DNA of 26,935 bases, taken from positions 1 through 26,935 of the IMG/VR virus record IMGVR_UViG_3300030101_002272; one strand, given 5' to 3'. Position 1 is the first letter of the stretch, and each line of letters opens with the position of its first letter. The DNA comes from a virus. A model generated the notes under the pieces. The model was not told the DNA's origin and searched no databases. It saw only the letters and a program-made list of their open reading frames with translations. The translations under genes were made by a program, and so were the position numbers. Of this stretch, positions 1-6,082 are shown in pieces.

Positions 1-171
1 ACTTCCCTCGCCAAACTTTGTCATAGCTTCATCATAAATAAGGTCATACATATCATCAAAATCATCTTCATCAACTGGTATTTTTCCATCATTTTCCTCT
101 TTTACCAATTTTAAATAATCTTCTAAATAGTGTGTGTTGCCTTCCAACTTTTTTAAATTATAATTTCTCAT
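1..171 (-). CDS. Hypothetical acidic protein, 3' end cut by window edge
   Basis: An ATG at 169-171 opens a frame that runs without a stop to base 1, giving 57 codons; the C-terminus lies outside the window. The product starts MRNYNLKKLEGNTHYLEDYL and becomes very acidic around residues 35-50 (VDEDDFDDMYD), with no domain I recognise. It follows the 129-residue gene by 17 A/T-rich bases and so belongs to the transcription unit that starts at the promoter near 1.3 kb. The family is unknown to me. The call rests on an open frame from an ATG with an A-rich leader and on codon use like its neighbours. Confidence 0.65.
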   Translation of the reverse strand, partial: MRNYNLKKLEGNTHYLEDYLKLVKEENDGKIPVDEDDFDDMYDLIYDEAMTKFGEGS

Positions 172-188
172 ATTTTATGTTTATTAAT

Positions 189-578
189 TTAATTATTATT
201 TCTTTTAAAATCCTCTGCTTCATCTTCACCAAAAACACCTAGTTCATAAAACCCTGTCATTTTTAAAACAGCCCTAGACATGGCACGTTTTTCAGCCATT
301 TCTAAAACATACCATGACATTGTATTGCCGTTTTTAAAATCACCTTTTAAAGCTGATCCAAACGTTTCAAGTGTATTACCTTCTTTTGTTGCTGTAGCTT
401 TAACACCTGCGAAGTCTTTTTCGCATTTAACGACTTCATACCATATATTAATTTTTTCTATTGCTTGTATTTTTTCTATACCGCTCCGTGTTATGATTAA
501 GTAATGTTGATGTTTAAATATATCATCTGGCGTTAAACCATATTTTTTATATTTTTCTTTTATTAATTCTTTTTTCAT
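189..578 (-). CDS. Conserved phage protein, possibly recombination-associated
   Basis: A 129-residue soluble protein. The N-terminal part contains TPDDIFKHQHYLIITRSGIEKI, followed by a stretch rich in beta-type residues. The C-terminal part has a basic helix with AEKRAMSRAVLKMTGF and then an acidic tail (GEDEAEDF). Regularly spaced Arg/Ala helices of this sort occur in phage single-strand annealing and recombination-linked proteins, but I see no diagnostic RecT, ERF or Rad52 signature, so this role is only inferred. Its start ATG overlaps the stop of the upstream gene by four bases (ATGA), which suggests translational coupling. The next gene begins 17 bases downstream. It sits in the early-type unit driven from the 1.3 kb promoter. 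Confidence 0.8.
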   Translation of the reverse strand: MKKELIKEKYKKYGLTPDDIFKHQHYLIITRSGIEKIQAIEKINIWYEVVKCEKDFAGVKATATKEGNTLETFGSALKGDFKNGNTMSWYVLEMAEKRAMSRAVLKMTGFYELGVFGEDEAEDFKRNNN

Positions 579-805
579 TTATTGTTTATATATTTAGTTA
601 ATGTTTCTTTTATGTGTTCACAATCACACCACTGTAAAAATTCGTAACTATCAAACCATACAGTTATTTGTTCACCATTTTCATCTGTACCTGCAAAGCA
701 CAATTCGTTTTCATGTGCCATAAAAGTATTTATATTTACTCTTTTGTGTGTATCTTGTTTTGGTTCTGATGTTTCAAATGTGTGGTTAATTATTTGTTTA
801 TTCAT
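575..805 (-). CDS. Hypothetical protein, 76 aa
   Basis: A small soluble protein whose second half carries FAGTDENGEQITVWFDSYEF, then a Cys/His patch (WCDCEH) and a short C-terminal helix. I recognise no enzyme motif. The part around VWFDSYEFLQW looks like a compact beta-hairpin plus helix, as in many small phage early proteins. It is coupled on both sides: its start overlaps the stop of the 77-residue gene by four bases, and its stop overlaps the start of the 129-residue gene by four bases. This places it firmly in the early-type operon. Function is unknown. Confidence 0.78.
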   Translation of the reverse strand: MNKQIINHTFETSEPKQDTHKRVNINTFMAHENELCFAGTDENGEQITVWFDSYEFLQWCDCEHIKETLTKYINNK

Positions 806-1035
806 AATATTATAGTTTTTTTATTGTTTTTTATATATAATTTTTTTAATTTTTGTAGTTTTTCTGGCTCAACTTCTATATTATATGTTTCATCAACATT
901 GTAACCTGTATCATTAGAATATTTAGTTCTAGCTTGACTAACTTGTTTTTCAGTACCAAAAAATGTAACACTTGGTGGTTGATCTTCATAAATATTTTTA
1001 CGATAAAAAGTGCAATTTATGCATTTGTATTCCAT
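802..1035 (-). CDS. Hypothetical protein with N-terminal Cys pair, 77 aa
   Basis: The protein begins MEYKCINCTFYRKN, so a CxxC pair lies at residues 5-8. With only one pair visible, a zinc site could form only by dimerisation or with other ligands. The C-terminal third is a basic helix (EKLQKLKKLYIKNNKK). The start lies 19 bases inside the 3' end of the upstream gene in another frame, and no later in-frame ATG would keep the Cys pair, so I keep this start. No family is recognised. It is the second gene of the operon from the 1.3 kb promoter. Confidence 0.7.
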   Translation of the reverse strand: MEYKCINCTFYRKNIYEDQPPSVTFFGTEKQVSQARTKYSNDTGYNVDETYNIEVEPEKLQKLKKLYIKNNKKTIIL

Positions 1036-1277
1036 CTTGTGTTATCTTTATAGTTATAATATTGTGTTTTAAGTTCTACAAACAAATCTAGTATATCTTG
1101 ATTAGTCAAATTTTGTAAATAATTTTCTCTTAAATCTTCATTTAGTTGTTTTGTAGCTAATAAAAAATAACTTTCACATTGATGTAACCATACTGCATTG
1201 TGTTTTACTGCATCTAATATAGATGTAATTGCTTCGTTTTTGTTAGTTGCCTCTAACATTTTGTAATTGTTTTGCAT
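1017..1277 (-). CDS. Hypothetical protein, first gene of left operon, 86 aa
   Basis: A predicted all-helical soluble protein (MQNNYKMLEATNKNEAITS at the start, then HNAVWLHQCESYFLLATKQL). I recognise no domain. Its ATG follows the -7 element at 1303-1310 by about 25 bases, with the usual A-rich leader, so it is the promoter-proximal gene of the unit running toward base 1. Proteins placed first in phage early units are often host-takeover factors, but nothing in this sequence shows that. Confidence 0.75.
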   Translation of the reverse strand: MQNNYKMLEATNKNEAITSILDAVKHNAVWLHQCESYFLLATKQLNEDLRENYLQNLTNQDILDLFVELKTQYYNYKDNTRWNTNA

Positions 1278-1302
1278 TTTTATAATTTTAGTTAATATGA
1301 AA

Positions 1303-1334
1303 CAAAACTAAATAAAATAAATGATATACACAAA
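1303..1334 (-). promoter_or_regulatory. Bacteroidota-type sigma promoter for the left operon
   Basis: On the minus strand, TTTG at 1334-1331 is followed by 20 bases and then TAGTTTTG at 1310-1303. This fits the known Bacteroidota primary-sigma consensus (TTTG or TTG at -33, TAnnTTTG at -7). The expected transcription start is a few bases after 1303, roughly 15-20 bases before the ATG at 1277. It is the only site I found in a gap with both elements at proper spacing. It separates the late genes from the left unit. Confidence 0.72.
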
Positions 1335-1342
1335 TATTTGTG
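1329..1342. promoter_or_regulatory. 14-bp perfect palindrome over the -33 box, operator candidate
   Basis: CACAAATATTTGTG is a perfect inverted repeat. It contains the TTTG of the -33 element of the left-operon promoter, so a protein bound here would block or contact RNA polymerase. Palindromes this long over a promoter box are typical of dimeric helix-turn-helix regulators. AT-rich DNA does produce chance palindromes, which lowers confidence. No regulator gene lies next to it; the candidates in the window are the HTH protein near 26.2 kb and the sigma-like protein near 25 kb. Confidence 0.45.
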
Positions 1343-1372
1343 AATAAATATTAATATTACTATAGAGGGGTT

Positions 1373-1504
1373 TTATATGTTGTATAGTATATAACTATTA
1401 AAAAGTTGTGAAAATGCTTTAAAAAGCATTAGGGTGAGTAATATAACATATATAATTGATAGTAAAGCAAGTGTATAAATTATTAATGATTTTATAAACT
1501 TCAT
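1373..1504 (-). CDS. Small single-span membrane protein, holin/lysis candidate
   Basis: I start this 43-residue protein (MKFIKSLIIYTLALLSIIYV...) at the ATG at 1504-1502. That ATG overlaps the TAA of the metallophosphoesterase gene as TAATG. A longer reading to 1561 would push 19 residues into the upstream gene in another frame and is less likely. Residues 6-30 form one hydrophobic span with two lysines before it, followed by a short polar tail. Its position at the end of a cassette with other tiny membrane proteins and a DUF5675 protein suggests a holin or accessory lysis protein. This is inference from topology and context only. It is the last late gene before the 1.3 kb promoter. Confidence 0.6.
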   Translation of the reverse strand: MKFIKSLIIYTLALLSIIYVILLTLMLFKAFSQLFNSYILYNI

Positions 1505-2220
1505 TACAAAGACATTAATAGATTTATTGGCGTTTGCCCATTGTTCATAATGACCGCACAACCCACTGCAGGGCGTTTGCCATATTTTGCGTATGCCATG
1601 GCGTATGATTTATGATTTATACCACAACCAACCTGTGTGCCAAAAACTCTAAAACGTTTTCCAACATAATGTTCAGTGTATGCTTGTGTGTGTAAATGCC
1701 CTTGTACAGTGTTCATCATATCAGCCCTGCATTTGGTTCTGGCTGTTCCGCCTTCGCCATGTATGTATTGCACATTATCTTGTTCATAACGTTCAACAAA
1801 ATTCCAATTTGGTGTTTCTAACACTTCTTTGTATGATTTTATCCATTTGCTAGGTATTGCACTTGTTTGTGCTTTACGCATAATTATTCTGTCATGGTTA
1901 CCAATGACTACAGTTGCAAGTGGAAATGCATTACGCCATCGAGCAATACGTTTTATTGCAAACTCTAGTTCATCTGCACCACCCATACCATCTGCCGATG
2001 TTTCATGATAGCTGCTAAAATGGTTGTCCACAATGTCGCCAATAAATACAACTTCTGTACATGCATATTCATAATATTTATCAATACAAAATTGCAAATA
2101 ATTATCTAAACAAAAGGGTTCATGCAGATCACCAATAACTAGAACGTTTCTAGTATTGGTATCACGCATTTTTTTTAGTGCCACTATTTCGTGTGGCTTT
2201 AACCTGTAACGGTTATTCAT
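1504..2220 (-). CDS. Calcineurin-like metallophosphoesterase
   Basis: A 238-residue protein with the full set of metallophosphatase metal-binding motifs in order: GDLH at about 30-33, GDIVD at 61-65, GNHD at 107-110, a single His in YIHGEG near 154, and GHLHT at 174-178. The family uses a di-metal centre to cleave phosphomono- or phosphodiesters. Phage members may act on nucleotides or nucleic acids, and the substrate here cannot be read from sequence. No signal peptide is visible, so it should act in the cytoplasm. Its start overlaps the stop of the 47-residue gene (TAATG), and its own stop overlaps the following membrane gene in the same way. This tight coupling puts it among late/lysis genes. 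Confidence 0.9.
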   Translation of the reverse strand: MNNRYRLKPHEIVALKKMRDTNTRNVLVIGDLHEPFCLDNYLQFCIDKYYEYACTEVVFIGDIVDNHFSSYHETSADGMGGADELEFAIKRIARWRNAFPLATVVIGNHDRIIMRKAQTSAIPSKWIKSYKEVLETPNWNFVERYEQDNVQYIHGEGGTARTKCRADMMNTVQGHLHTQAYTEHYVGKRFRVFGTQVGCGINHKSYAMAYAKYGKRPAVGCAVIMNNGQTPINLLMSL

Positions 2221-2363
2221 TATTTTTTTAACTTGTTAGGTATTAATTTGTCAACAACCCACATAATTTTGTTTAATATTGAATTGTCTTTTTCTGTTGG
2301 TGTTAATCTAACGATTATTTCAGCAATACCTAGAATTGCTAATAAAATTTCTGTCCATTCCAT
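2220..2363 (-). CDS. 47-aa protein with N-terminal hydrophobic helix
   Basis: Found by reading the gap between the DUF5675 and phosphoesterase genes. The ATG at 2363-2361 gives MEWTEILLAILGIAEIIVRL, then a charged hinge (TPTEKDN) and an amphipathic basic C-terminus ending in NKLKK. The stop TAA overlaps the next ATG (TAATG), and the start lies two bases after the preceding stop, so the gap is filled exactly. Short proteins of this pattern, one N-terminal hydrophobic helix and a basic tail, are frequent beside lysis genes of Bacteroidota phages. A membrane-associated or holin-like role is possible but not shown. Confidence 0.7.
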   Translation of the reverse strand: MEWTEILLAILGIAEIIVRLTPTEKDNSILNKIMWVVDKLIPNKLKK

Positions 2364-2365
2364 AG

Positions 2366-2800
2366 TTATCTGTTTTTAATTATTAATTTAATATTTTCAC
2401 CGCCTAAATTTATTATTTCTTTCATCAATAAATTCATAGCAAGTGTTGAGTTTCCAACAAAGTCTTGTTGGCGACTTTGCCCCACTAAAATACAACCACG
2501 TGTATGTGATGGTTTATTGCCTCTATGAAACAATATATATGATCTATTAGGCACATCCAAAACAATCATGTGCAAATAATCTCTAGTAGCACTTTGTCTG
2601 GCAGGTCTTAAATTTACTTTGTATTCACCATGTGGTATGCATGATATGCTCCTCTGATTGTCACGCCATGGTAATTCTAATGTATCACAAAACAATTCAC
2701 CATTTATATATAATTTACCAATAGTAGATAAATCAGTAAATGTATCACGTATTATTAGTAAATTAACGCCCTTGTCCTCTATAGTGTTTTTTGTAGGCAT
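2366..2800 (-). CDS. DUF5675-family protein, possible peptidoglycan-active enzyme
   Basis: I start at the ATG at 2800, giving 144 residues (MPTKNTIEDKGVNLLIIRD...), the usual size of DUF5675 proteins. An upstream TTG at 2905 would add 35 residues but would run through two other small genes. Family features seen: a beta-rich start (GKLYINGELFCDTLELPW), SCIPHGEYKV near residues 53-62, and ILFHRGNKPSHTRGCILVGQ near 89-108. The last stretch, with His followed by an (S/T)xGC-type cysteine, resembles the active-site layout of YkuD L,D-transpeptidases. That is my inference; the family function is not established. No classical endolysin occurs in the window, and neighbouring tiny membrane proteins make this the best lysis-enzyme candidate. 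Confidence 0.75.
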   Translation of the reverse strand: MPTKNTIEDKGVNLLIIRDTFTDLSTIGKLYINGELFCDTLELPWRDNQRSISCIPHGEYKVNLRPARQSATRDYLHMIVLDVPNRSYILFHRGNKPSHTRGCILVGQSRQQDFVGNSTLAMNLLMKEIINLGGENIKLIIKNR

Positions 2801-2888
2801 TTTGTCCTTTACTTGCGTTTTTAGAGTGTGTTCCTTTTCTTTTTCTTCTAGTAGATTTAAAAGCACTAATAGCAAATTTTTTAGCCAT
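2763..2888 (-). CDS. Very basic 41-aa protein ending YRGQGR
   Basis: The ATG at 2888-2886 opens MAKKFAISAFKSTRRKRKG and the frame ends KKHYRGQGR before a TAA at 2763. About a third of its residues are Lys/Arg. Tiny basic proteins with a C-terminal YxKxYRGQGx signature recur, as I recall, near lysis/late genes of Bacteroidota phages, and this supports the frame over the alternative N-terminal extension of the DUF5675 gene. It starts three bases after the stop of the 51-residue gene and overlaps the chosen DUF5675 start by 38 bases. Function is unknown; nucleic-acid or membrane binding would fit the charge. Confidence 0.65.
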   Translation of the reverse strand: MAKKFAISAFKSTRRKRKGTHSKNASKGQNAYKKHYRGQGR

Positions 2889-2891
2889 TTT

Positions 2892-3047
2892 TTAATTTTT
2901 GTCAAATTTTATAAATTTATATATTGTAAATGCAATTGCAAGAATTAATGATACTAATGTCAAAACTTCATTGCAATCAGTTATACTAAAACCTATTGCT
3001 GAACCATTAGCTATTCCTACCTGTACTGTATCTTTTAAATCGTTCAT
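2892..3047 (-). CDS. 51-aa single-span membrane protein, holin candidate
   Basis: The ATG at 3047-3045 gives MNDLKDTVQVGIANGSAIGF, then SITDCNEVLTLV, and a hydrophobic span at about residues 27-45 (LTLVSLILAIAFTIYKF), ending with a basic tail (KFIKFDKN). Small phage proteins that begin with a short helix, a GxANGSAIG-type turn and one membrane span are common next to lysis genes, so a holin-like role is a reasonable inference. Its start lies inside the 3' end of the 39-residue gene (41-base overlap, different frame), and its stop is three bases before the next ATG. Confidence 0.65.
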   Translation of the reverse strand: MNDLKDTVQVGIANGSAIGFSITDCNEVLTLVSLILAIAFTIYKFIKFDKN

Positions 3048-3126
3048 TTTTTTTAGGTTTCAATTTATCTAAATAAATTTTTAGCTTTGTTATGTTTATT
3101 GTTTTTGTTTTATAATGTTTTTTCAT
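3007..3126 (-). CDS. Basic 39-aa hypothetical protein
   Basis: The ATG overlaps the stop of the neck-protein gene as TAATG at 3128-3124, giving MKKHYKTKTINITKLKIYLD and ending RYSTGRNS. It is lysine-rich, with a likely beta-strand and helix, and matches no family I know. The coupled start supports expression. The 41-base overlap with the following membrane gene is large for so short a protein, so it could also serve as a leader that feeds ribosomes to the next start. Confidence 0.5.
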   Translation of the reverse strand: MKKHYKTKTINITKLKIYLDKLKPKKNERFKRYSTGRNS

Positions 3127-3704
3127 TATGGTGCAATATCAGGCGTTAAAAAGTTGCGTAATGTTAATTTTGTGCCTTGCTGTTTAGGTCTTTCAAGGTT
3201 CATTCCTGCATAATACGCATTACGATCTGGTGATATGTCCGCACCACTGTTTGTACTGTATTCAGGAAACAATGATAAATTATTTACAATGTATTCGATC
3301 ATTCTTTCTGTATAATATTCGGCTGTATTTCTTATTTCCTCACGTAAATGTTGTGCTTCATCAGTACTTAAGGAATTGCCATTCTCGCTTGTTTTAGAAA
3401 AAATATTTCCATTCTCGATTTTAAAACGCAAAAAAGGAATAGCGTGGAAAAATGCCCATTGCGGCAACATATCGCCAATAAAATCATCTAATAATGTTTT
3501 ATATGCTTCATTGCCTACGTTGCCAATTGTATTGTTTGTTATTAGTGTTTTTATTTTTTCAAATAATGTTGTGCCTAGTTTAGGTTCAACATAAATTTTT
3601 TGTGCCTGTCGCACATAAGGCAACAACAAATCAGTATCAACCTGTAGGTTGATTGCTGTACTTTCTTTTAATTTACTTTCCGATATAAATAAAACGTAAC
3701 TCAT
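3126..3704 (-). CDS. Head-tail connector (neck) protein, DUF6712-like
   Basis: A 192-residue, mainly helical protein immediately after the portal gene. Its first half has an acidic/polar helix followed by LLPYVRQAQKIYVEPKLGTTLFEKI, which matches the pattern of DUF6712 proteins of Bacteroidota phages (a helix, then 'I.P.LG..L...L'). These are analogous to gp6/gp15-type connectors that bind under the portal ring. The central part (DMLPQWAFFHAIPFLRFKI) and later helices (EEIRNTAEYYTERMIEYI) fit the same helical-bundle fold. Position next to the portal supports a neck role. The exact family name is from memory of the pattern and not from a search. Confidence 0.62.
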   Translation of the reverse strand: MSYVLFISESKLKESTAINLQVDTDLLLPYVRQAQKIYVEPKLGTTLFEKIKTLITNNTIGNVGNEAYKTLLDDFIGDMLPQWAFFHAIPFLRFKIENGNIFSKTSENGNSLSTDEAQHLREEIRNTAEYYTERMIEYIVNNLSLFPEYSTNSGADISPDRNAYYAGMNLERPKQQGTKLTLRNFLTPDIAP

Positions 3705-3710
3705 ATTATA

Positions 3711-5852
3711 TTATTTTAAAAATCCCTGATTAGGCATGTTAATAGGTGCTGTTTCTACTAAATTATCTAATTTTTCTAATGTAAACCCATCACTTTTTGC
3801 TTTCGTATTGCTAATTAATTTATCTGCATCAATATTATCTGGATAATAAACAAAATTATCATCTGTTGGATCAGCTTGATAAATTAATCTAGTCCACTTA
3901 TGATAACATGCTCCGCCGCCTTTGTAAAACCAGATAGAGTACGTATTTGCGCCTTTGGGACCAAAACCAGGGTTTACAGCTTTTGTACCCATATTTATAA
4001 TATCACGTTTTCTATATAATTTATTTGCCGACATCATAGCATTGCAAAAATCACGTGAGCTGCTTTTTGGGTTTTTAGATATTTTAGTATATCTGTATCT
4101 TACTTTGAAAAATGCATTACCCTGTCTATTCAAACCATCCTCATCATCACGTGCATTAGGGTTAGCTCTACCTGTACTAATAAAATTATATTTTTCATTT
4201 ACACTATCATTTAATTTTTGTTCGAAATCAAACTCTTCATGTTCATCACCTACTAGTTCTTCATCTAACAAAACATAACCTTCTGGTGCATCTTCACCAA
4301 ATTCATTTATAAAATTGTGTAATTCTAAATTTTGTTTACTAGCTTTAATTGGAACACAATTAGGCACTTCTCTACCATCTTTTATTTTAGTACCAATAGC
4401 TTCATAACCTTTTTCACATGGATTGGGTGTAATAAATTCTTCTTTACAATCACATTTATTTAGGTTCATTATTTGTTCATGGTCTTCACATGGCATATAA
4501 TATGTTTTTCCGTCTTGCGTATGCTCATGATGTCCAGTGCAACCTAATTTTTCTGCCTCTGCCTCTGCCTCTTCTATTGTTTCATACAATGGCATTTCTA
4601 TACCATCTGTTATCATTGTGCCAACTTTGCTTAACTCTTCCTTTACTTGTATTTCTTCATCTATTGGTGCTAAACCTAACTCTTCACGTATTTCATTAGT
4701 TTGCATAACAGCTTTTAAATCTTCATTTGTAAACTCTAATGTAATAGGTTTTAACTGTACAAAACCAACTTCCAAATCAATATTATTTACACTAAATATA
4801 GTTTGTAAAGTATCTAATATGTGATTTTGAAAACCTTTTACAACACTGTTTAAATAAAAATTTGCAGCACTGTTTAATTCGTTAGCATTGTTTCCTAAAC
4901 CTGTATTTGACTTTATACCCATCAGCATAGGTGATGTAACCCTATGCCCAGTTAGAATATTTTGTACAAGTAATTCCTGTAATGCTAGATATTGTTTGTC
5001 TGCATCACTTACACTTATTGGTGTGATTTCAGGTGTTCTAGTTTTATCATCAGAAAAAGTTAATACCATTTTATGACCTCTAGCCCCTGTGAATTTATCT
5101 GTTAAGCTACGTTCAATTTGCAAACGTTCTTCTTGTGTTGGCACACCATTGGCAAAACTTATAAAATACGATCCAGAAAAACCATTTTCTATATTATTTA
5201 AATGAAATTCTGCAACCTTTTGATCACATAACGCCCAATTACAACACGCTAAATAATCTGGTGTGTGATAAATATCCATATTAGGCGAATAAGCACCAGT
5301 ATAAAGTAATTGACTAGGTGCTGTTCTATCTTTAGTGTTAAATGCAGCTATAGGTGATGGTTTATGCACTCTAGTGTTGCTCCAATCTGCACTAATGTAA
5401 TATGTATCAATAACACCCATTTCATTAGGTTTACCTGCCCTAACACGTTCTACAGGAACATGGTGTATTTCTGCAATAGCTGTTTTTTCTACGTTCCATA
5501 TTATGTGTAATGCGTATGCTCCTTGTAGTTTAAAATCAAATGCAACTTTTTTTATTATTTGATGTAATGTTTCCTTGCCATTTGCATGTCGCATAAATTT
5601 TTTAAGTTTCACATATACATCTAAATTTGTTTCATCATCTTCAATAACTAGTTCTTCACCTGCAATCATTTCCGCTGTGGCGTTTATTATGGCTGCATGG
5701 GTACTGGAATTGTAATATAAGTCTATTAGGAATTGTGGATAAAGATTTTTCCAATCTTCTGTACCATACTCTATATAATCACGCCCACGTACTTCTTGCA
5801 CAATAGGTGCTGTTTGTGTTTCTAAATTTATTGATAGTATTTTGTCATTCAT
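3711..5852 (-). CDS. Portal protein with multi-module C-terminal extension
   Basis: A 713-residue protein. Residues about 30-400 resemble phage portals of the HK97/PBSX type: an N-terminal wing region (YPQFLIDLYYNSSTHAAII), a central part, and a long stem/clip region with HRVTSPMLMGI and ANELNSAANFYLNSVV. Portals form the dodecameric DNA gate and are normally 400-550 residues. Here the rest holds added pieces: at about 423-458 a Cys/His segment (GCTGHHEHTQ ... YYMPCEDH); at 479-502 CEKGYEAIGTKIKDGR followed by VPNCVPIK; an acidic linker; and at 580-660 a domain with SRDFCNAM, GFGPKG and GGGACYHKW. Similar short modules occur attached to portal, protease or other virion proteins of many phages. 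It lies after the capsid genes, not before them, which is unusual. Confidence 0.85.
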   Translation of the reverse strand: MNDKILSINLETQTAPIVQEVRGRDYIEYGTEDWKNLYPQFLIDLYYNSSTHAAIINATAEMIAGEELVIEDDETNLDVYVKLKKFMRHANGKETLHQIIKKVAFDFKLQGAYALHIIWNVEKTAIAEIHHVPVERVRAGKPNEMGVIDTYYISADWSNTRVHKPSPIAAFNTKDRTAPSQLLYTGAYSPNMDIYHTPDYLACCNWALCDQKVAEFHLNNIENGFSGSYFISFANGVPTQEERLQIERSLTDKFTGARGHKMVLTFSDDKTRTPEITPISVSDADKQYLALQELLVQNILTGHRVTSPMLMGIKSNTGLGNNANELNSAANFYLNSVVKGFQNHILDTLQTIFSVNNIDLEVGFVQLKPITLEFTNEDLKAVMQTNEIREELGLAPIDEEIQVKEELSKVGTMITDGIEMPLYETIEEAEAEAEKLGCTGHHEHTQDGKTYYMPCEDHEQIMNLNKCDCKEEFITPNPCEKGYEAIGTKIKDGREVPNCVPIKASKQNLELHNFINEFGEDAPEGYVLLDEELVGDEHEEFDFEQKLNDSVNEKYNFISTGRANPNARDDEDGLNRQGNAFFKVRYRYTKISKNPKSSSRDFCNAMMSANKLYRKRDIINMGTKAVNPGFGPKGANTYSIWFYKGGGACYHKWTRLIYQADPTDDNFVYYPDNIDADKLISNTKAKSDGFTLEKLDNLVETAPINMPNQGFLK

Positions 5853-5853
5853 A

Positions 5854-6072
5854 TTATTCGTTTTTGTACCATTCTGATGAACTCATAATAGCAAGTATTT
5901 CATCATAATTATATTGTTGCAAACCTACTAAAAATGCAGGTGTTTCACCTTTAAATTTTAATACACATTTAGTTGTATCGATTGATAATCTTAACGTTTG
6001 TAAACTTGTTTGTTCTACTAGATTAAAATCTATTAAATTTGCATTTGTCATTTCAAATATAACGTATTTCAT
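5854..6072 (-). CDS. Hypothetical virion-region protein, 72 aa
   Basis: A small protein that begins MKYVIFEMTNANLIDFNLVE and continues with beta-strand-like segments (TLRLSIDTTKCVLKFKGETP) and a short helix (YNYDEILAIM). I recognise no family. It lies one base before the portal gene and ten bases after the LamG gene. Short proteins in such a place are usually minor virion or assembly factors, but nothing in the sequence proves it. Confidence 0.72.
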   Translation of the reverse strand: MKYVIFEMTNANLIDFNLVEQTSLQTLRLSIDTTKCVLKFKGETPAFLVGLQQYNYDEILAIMSSSEWYKNE

Positions 6073-6082
6073 ATTTTATTTT

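Noticed and set aside
1505-1561. Longer N-terminus of the 43-residue membrane protein
   Set aside because: It would extend 57 bases into the phosphoesterase gene in another frame, whereas the ATG at 1504 gives the TAATG junction common in this genome.
2801-2905. N-terminal extension of the DUF5675 gene from a TTG start with a hydrophobic stretch
   Set aside because: It uses a rare start and overlaps the 41-codon basic gene and the end of the 51-codon gene. The family length is met without it. A signal-anchor reading (KNLLLVLLNLL) is possible but less likely.
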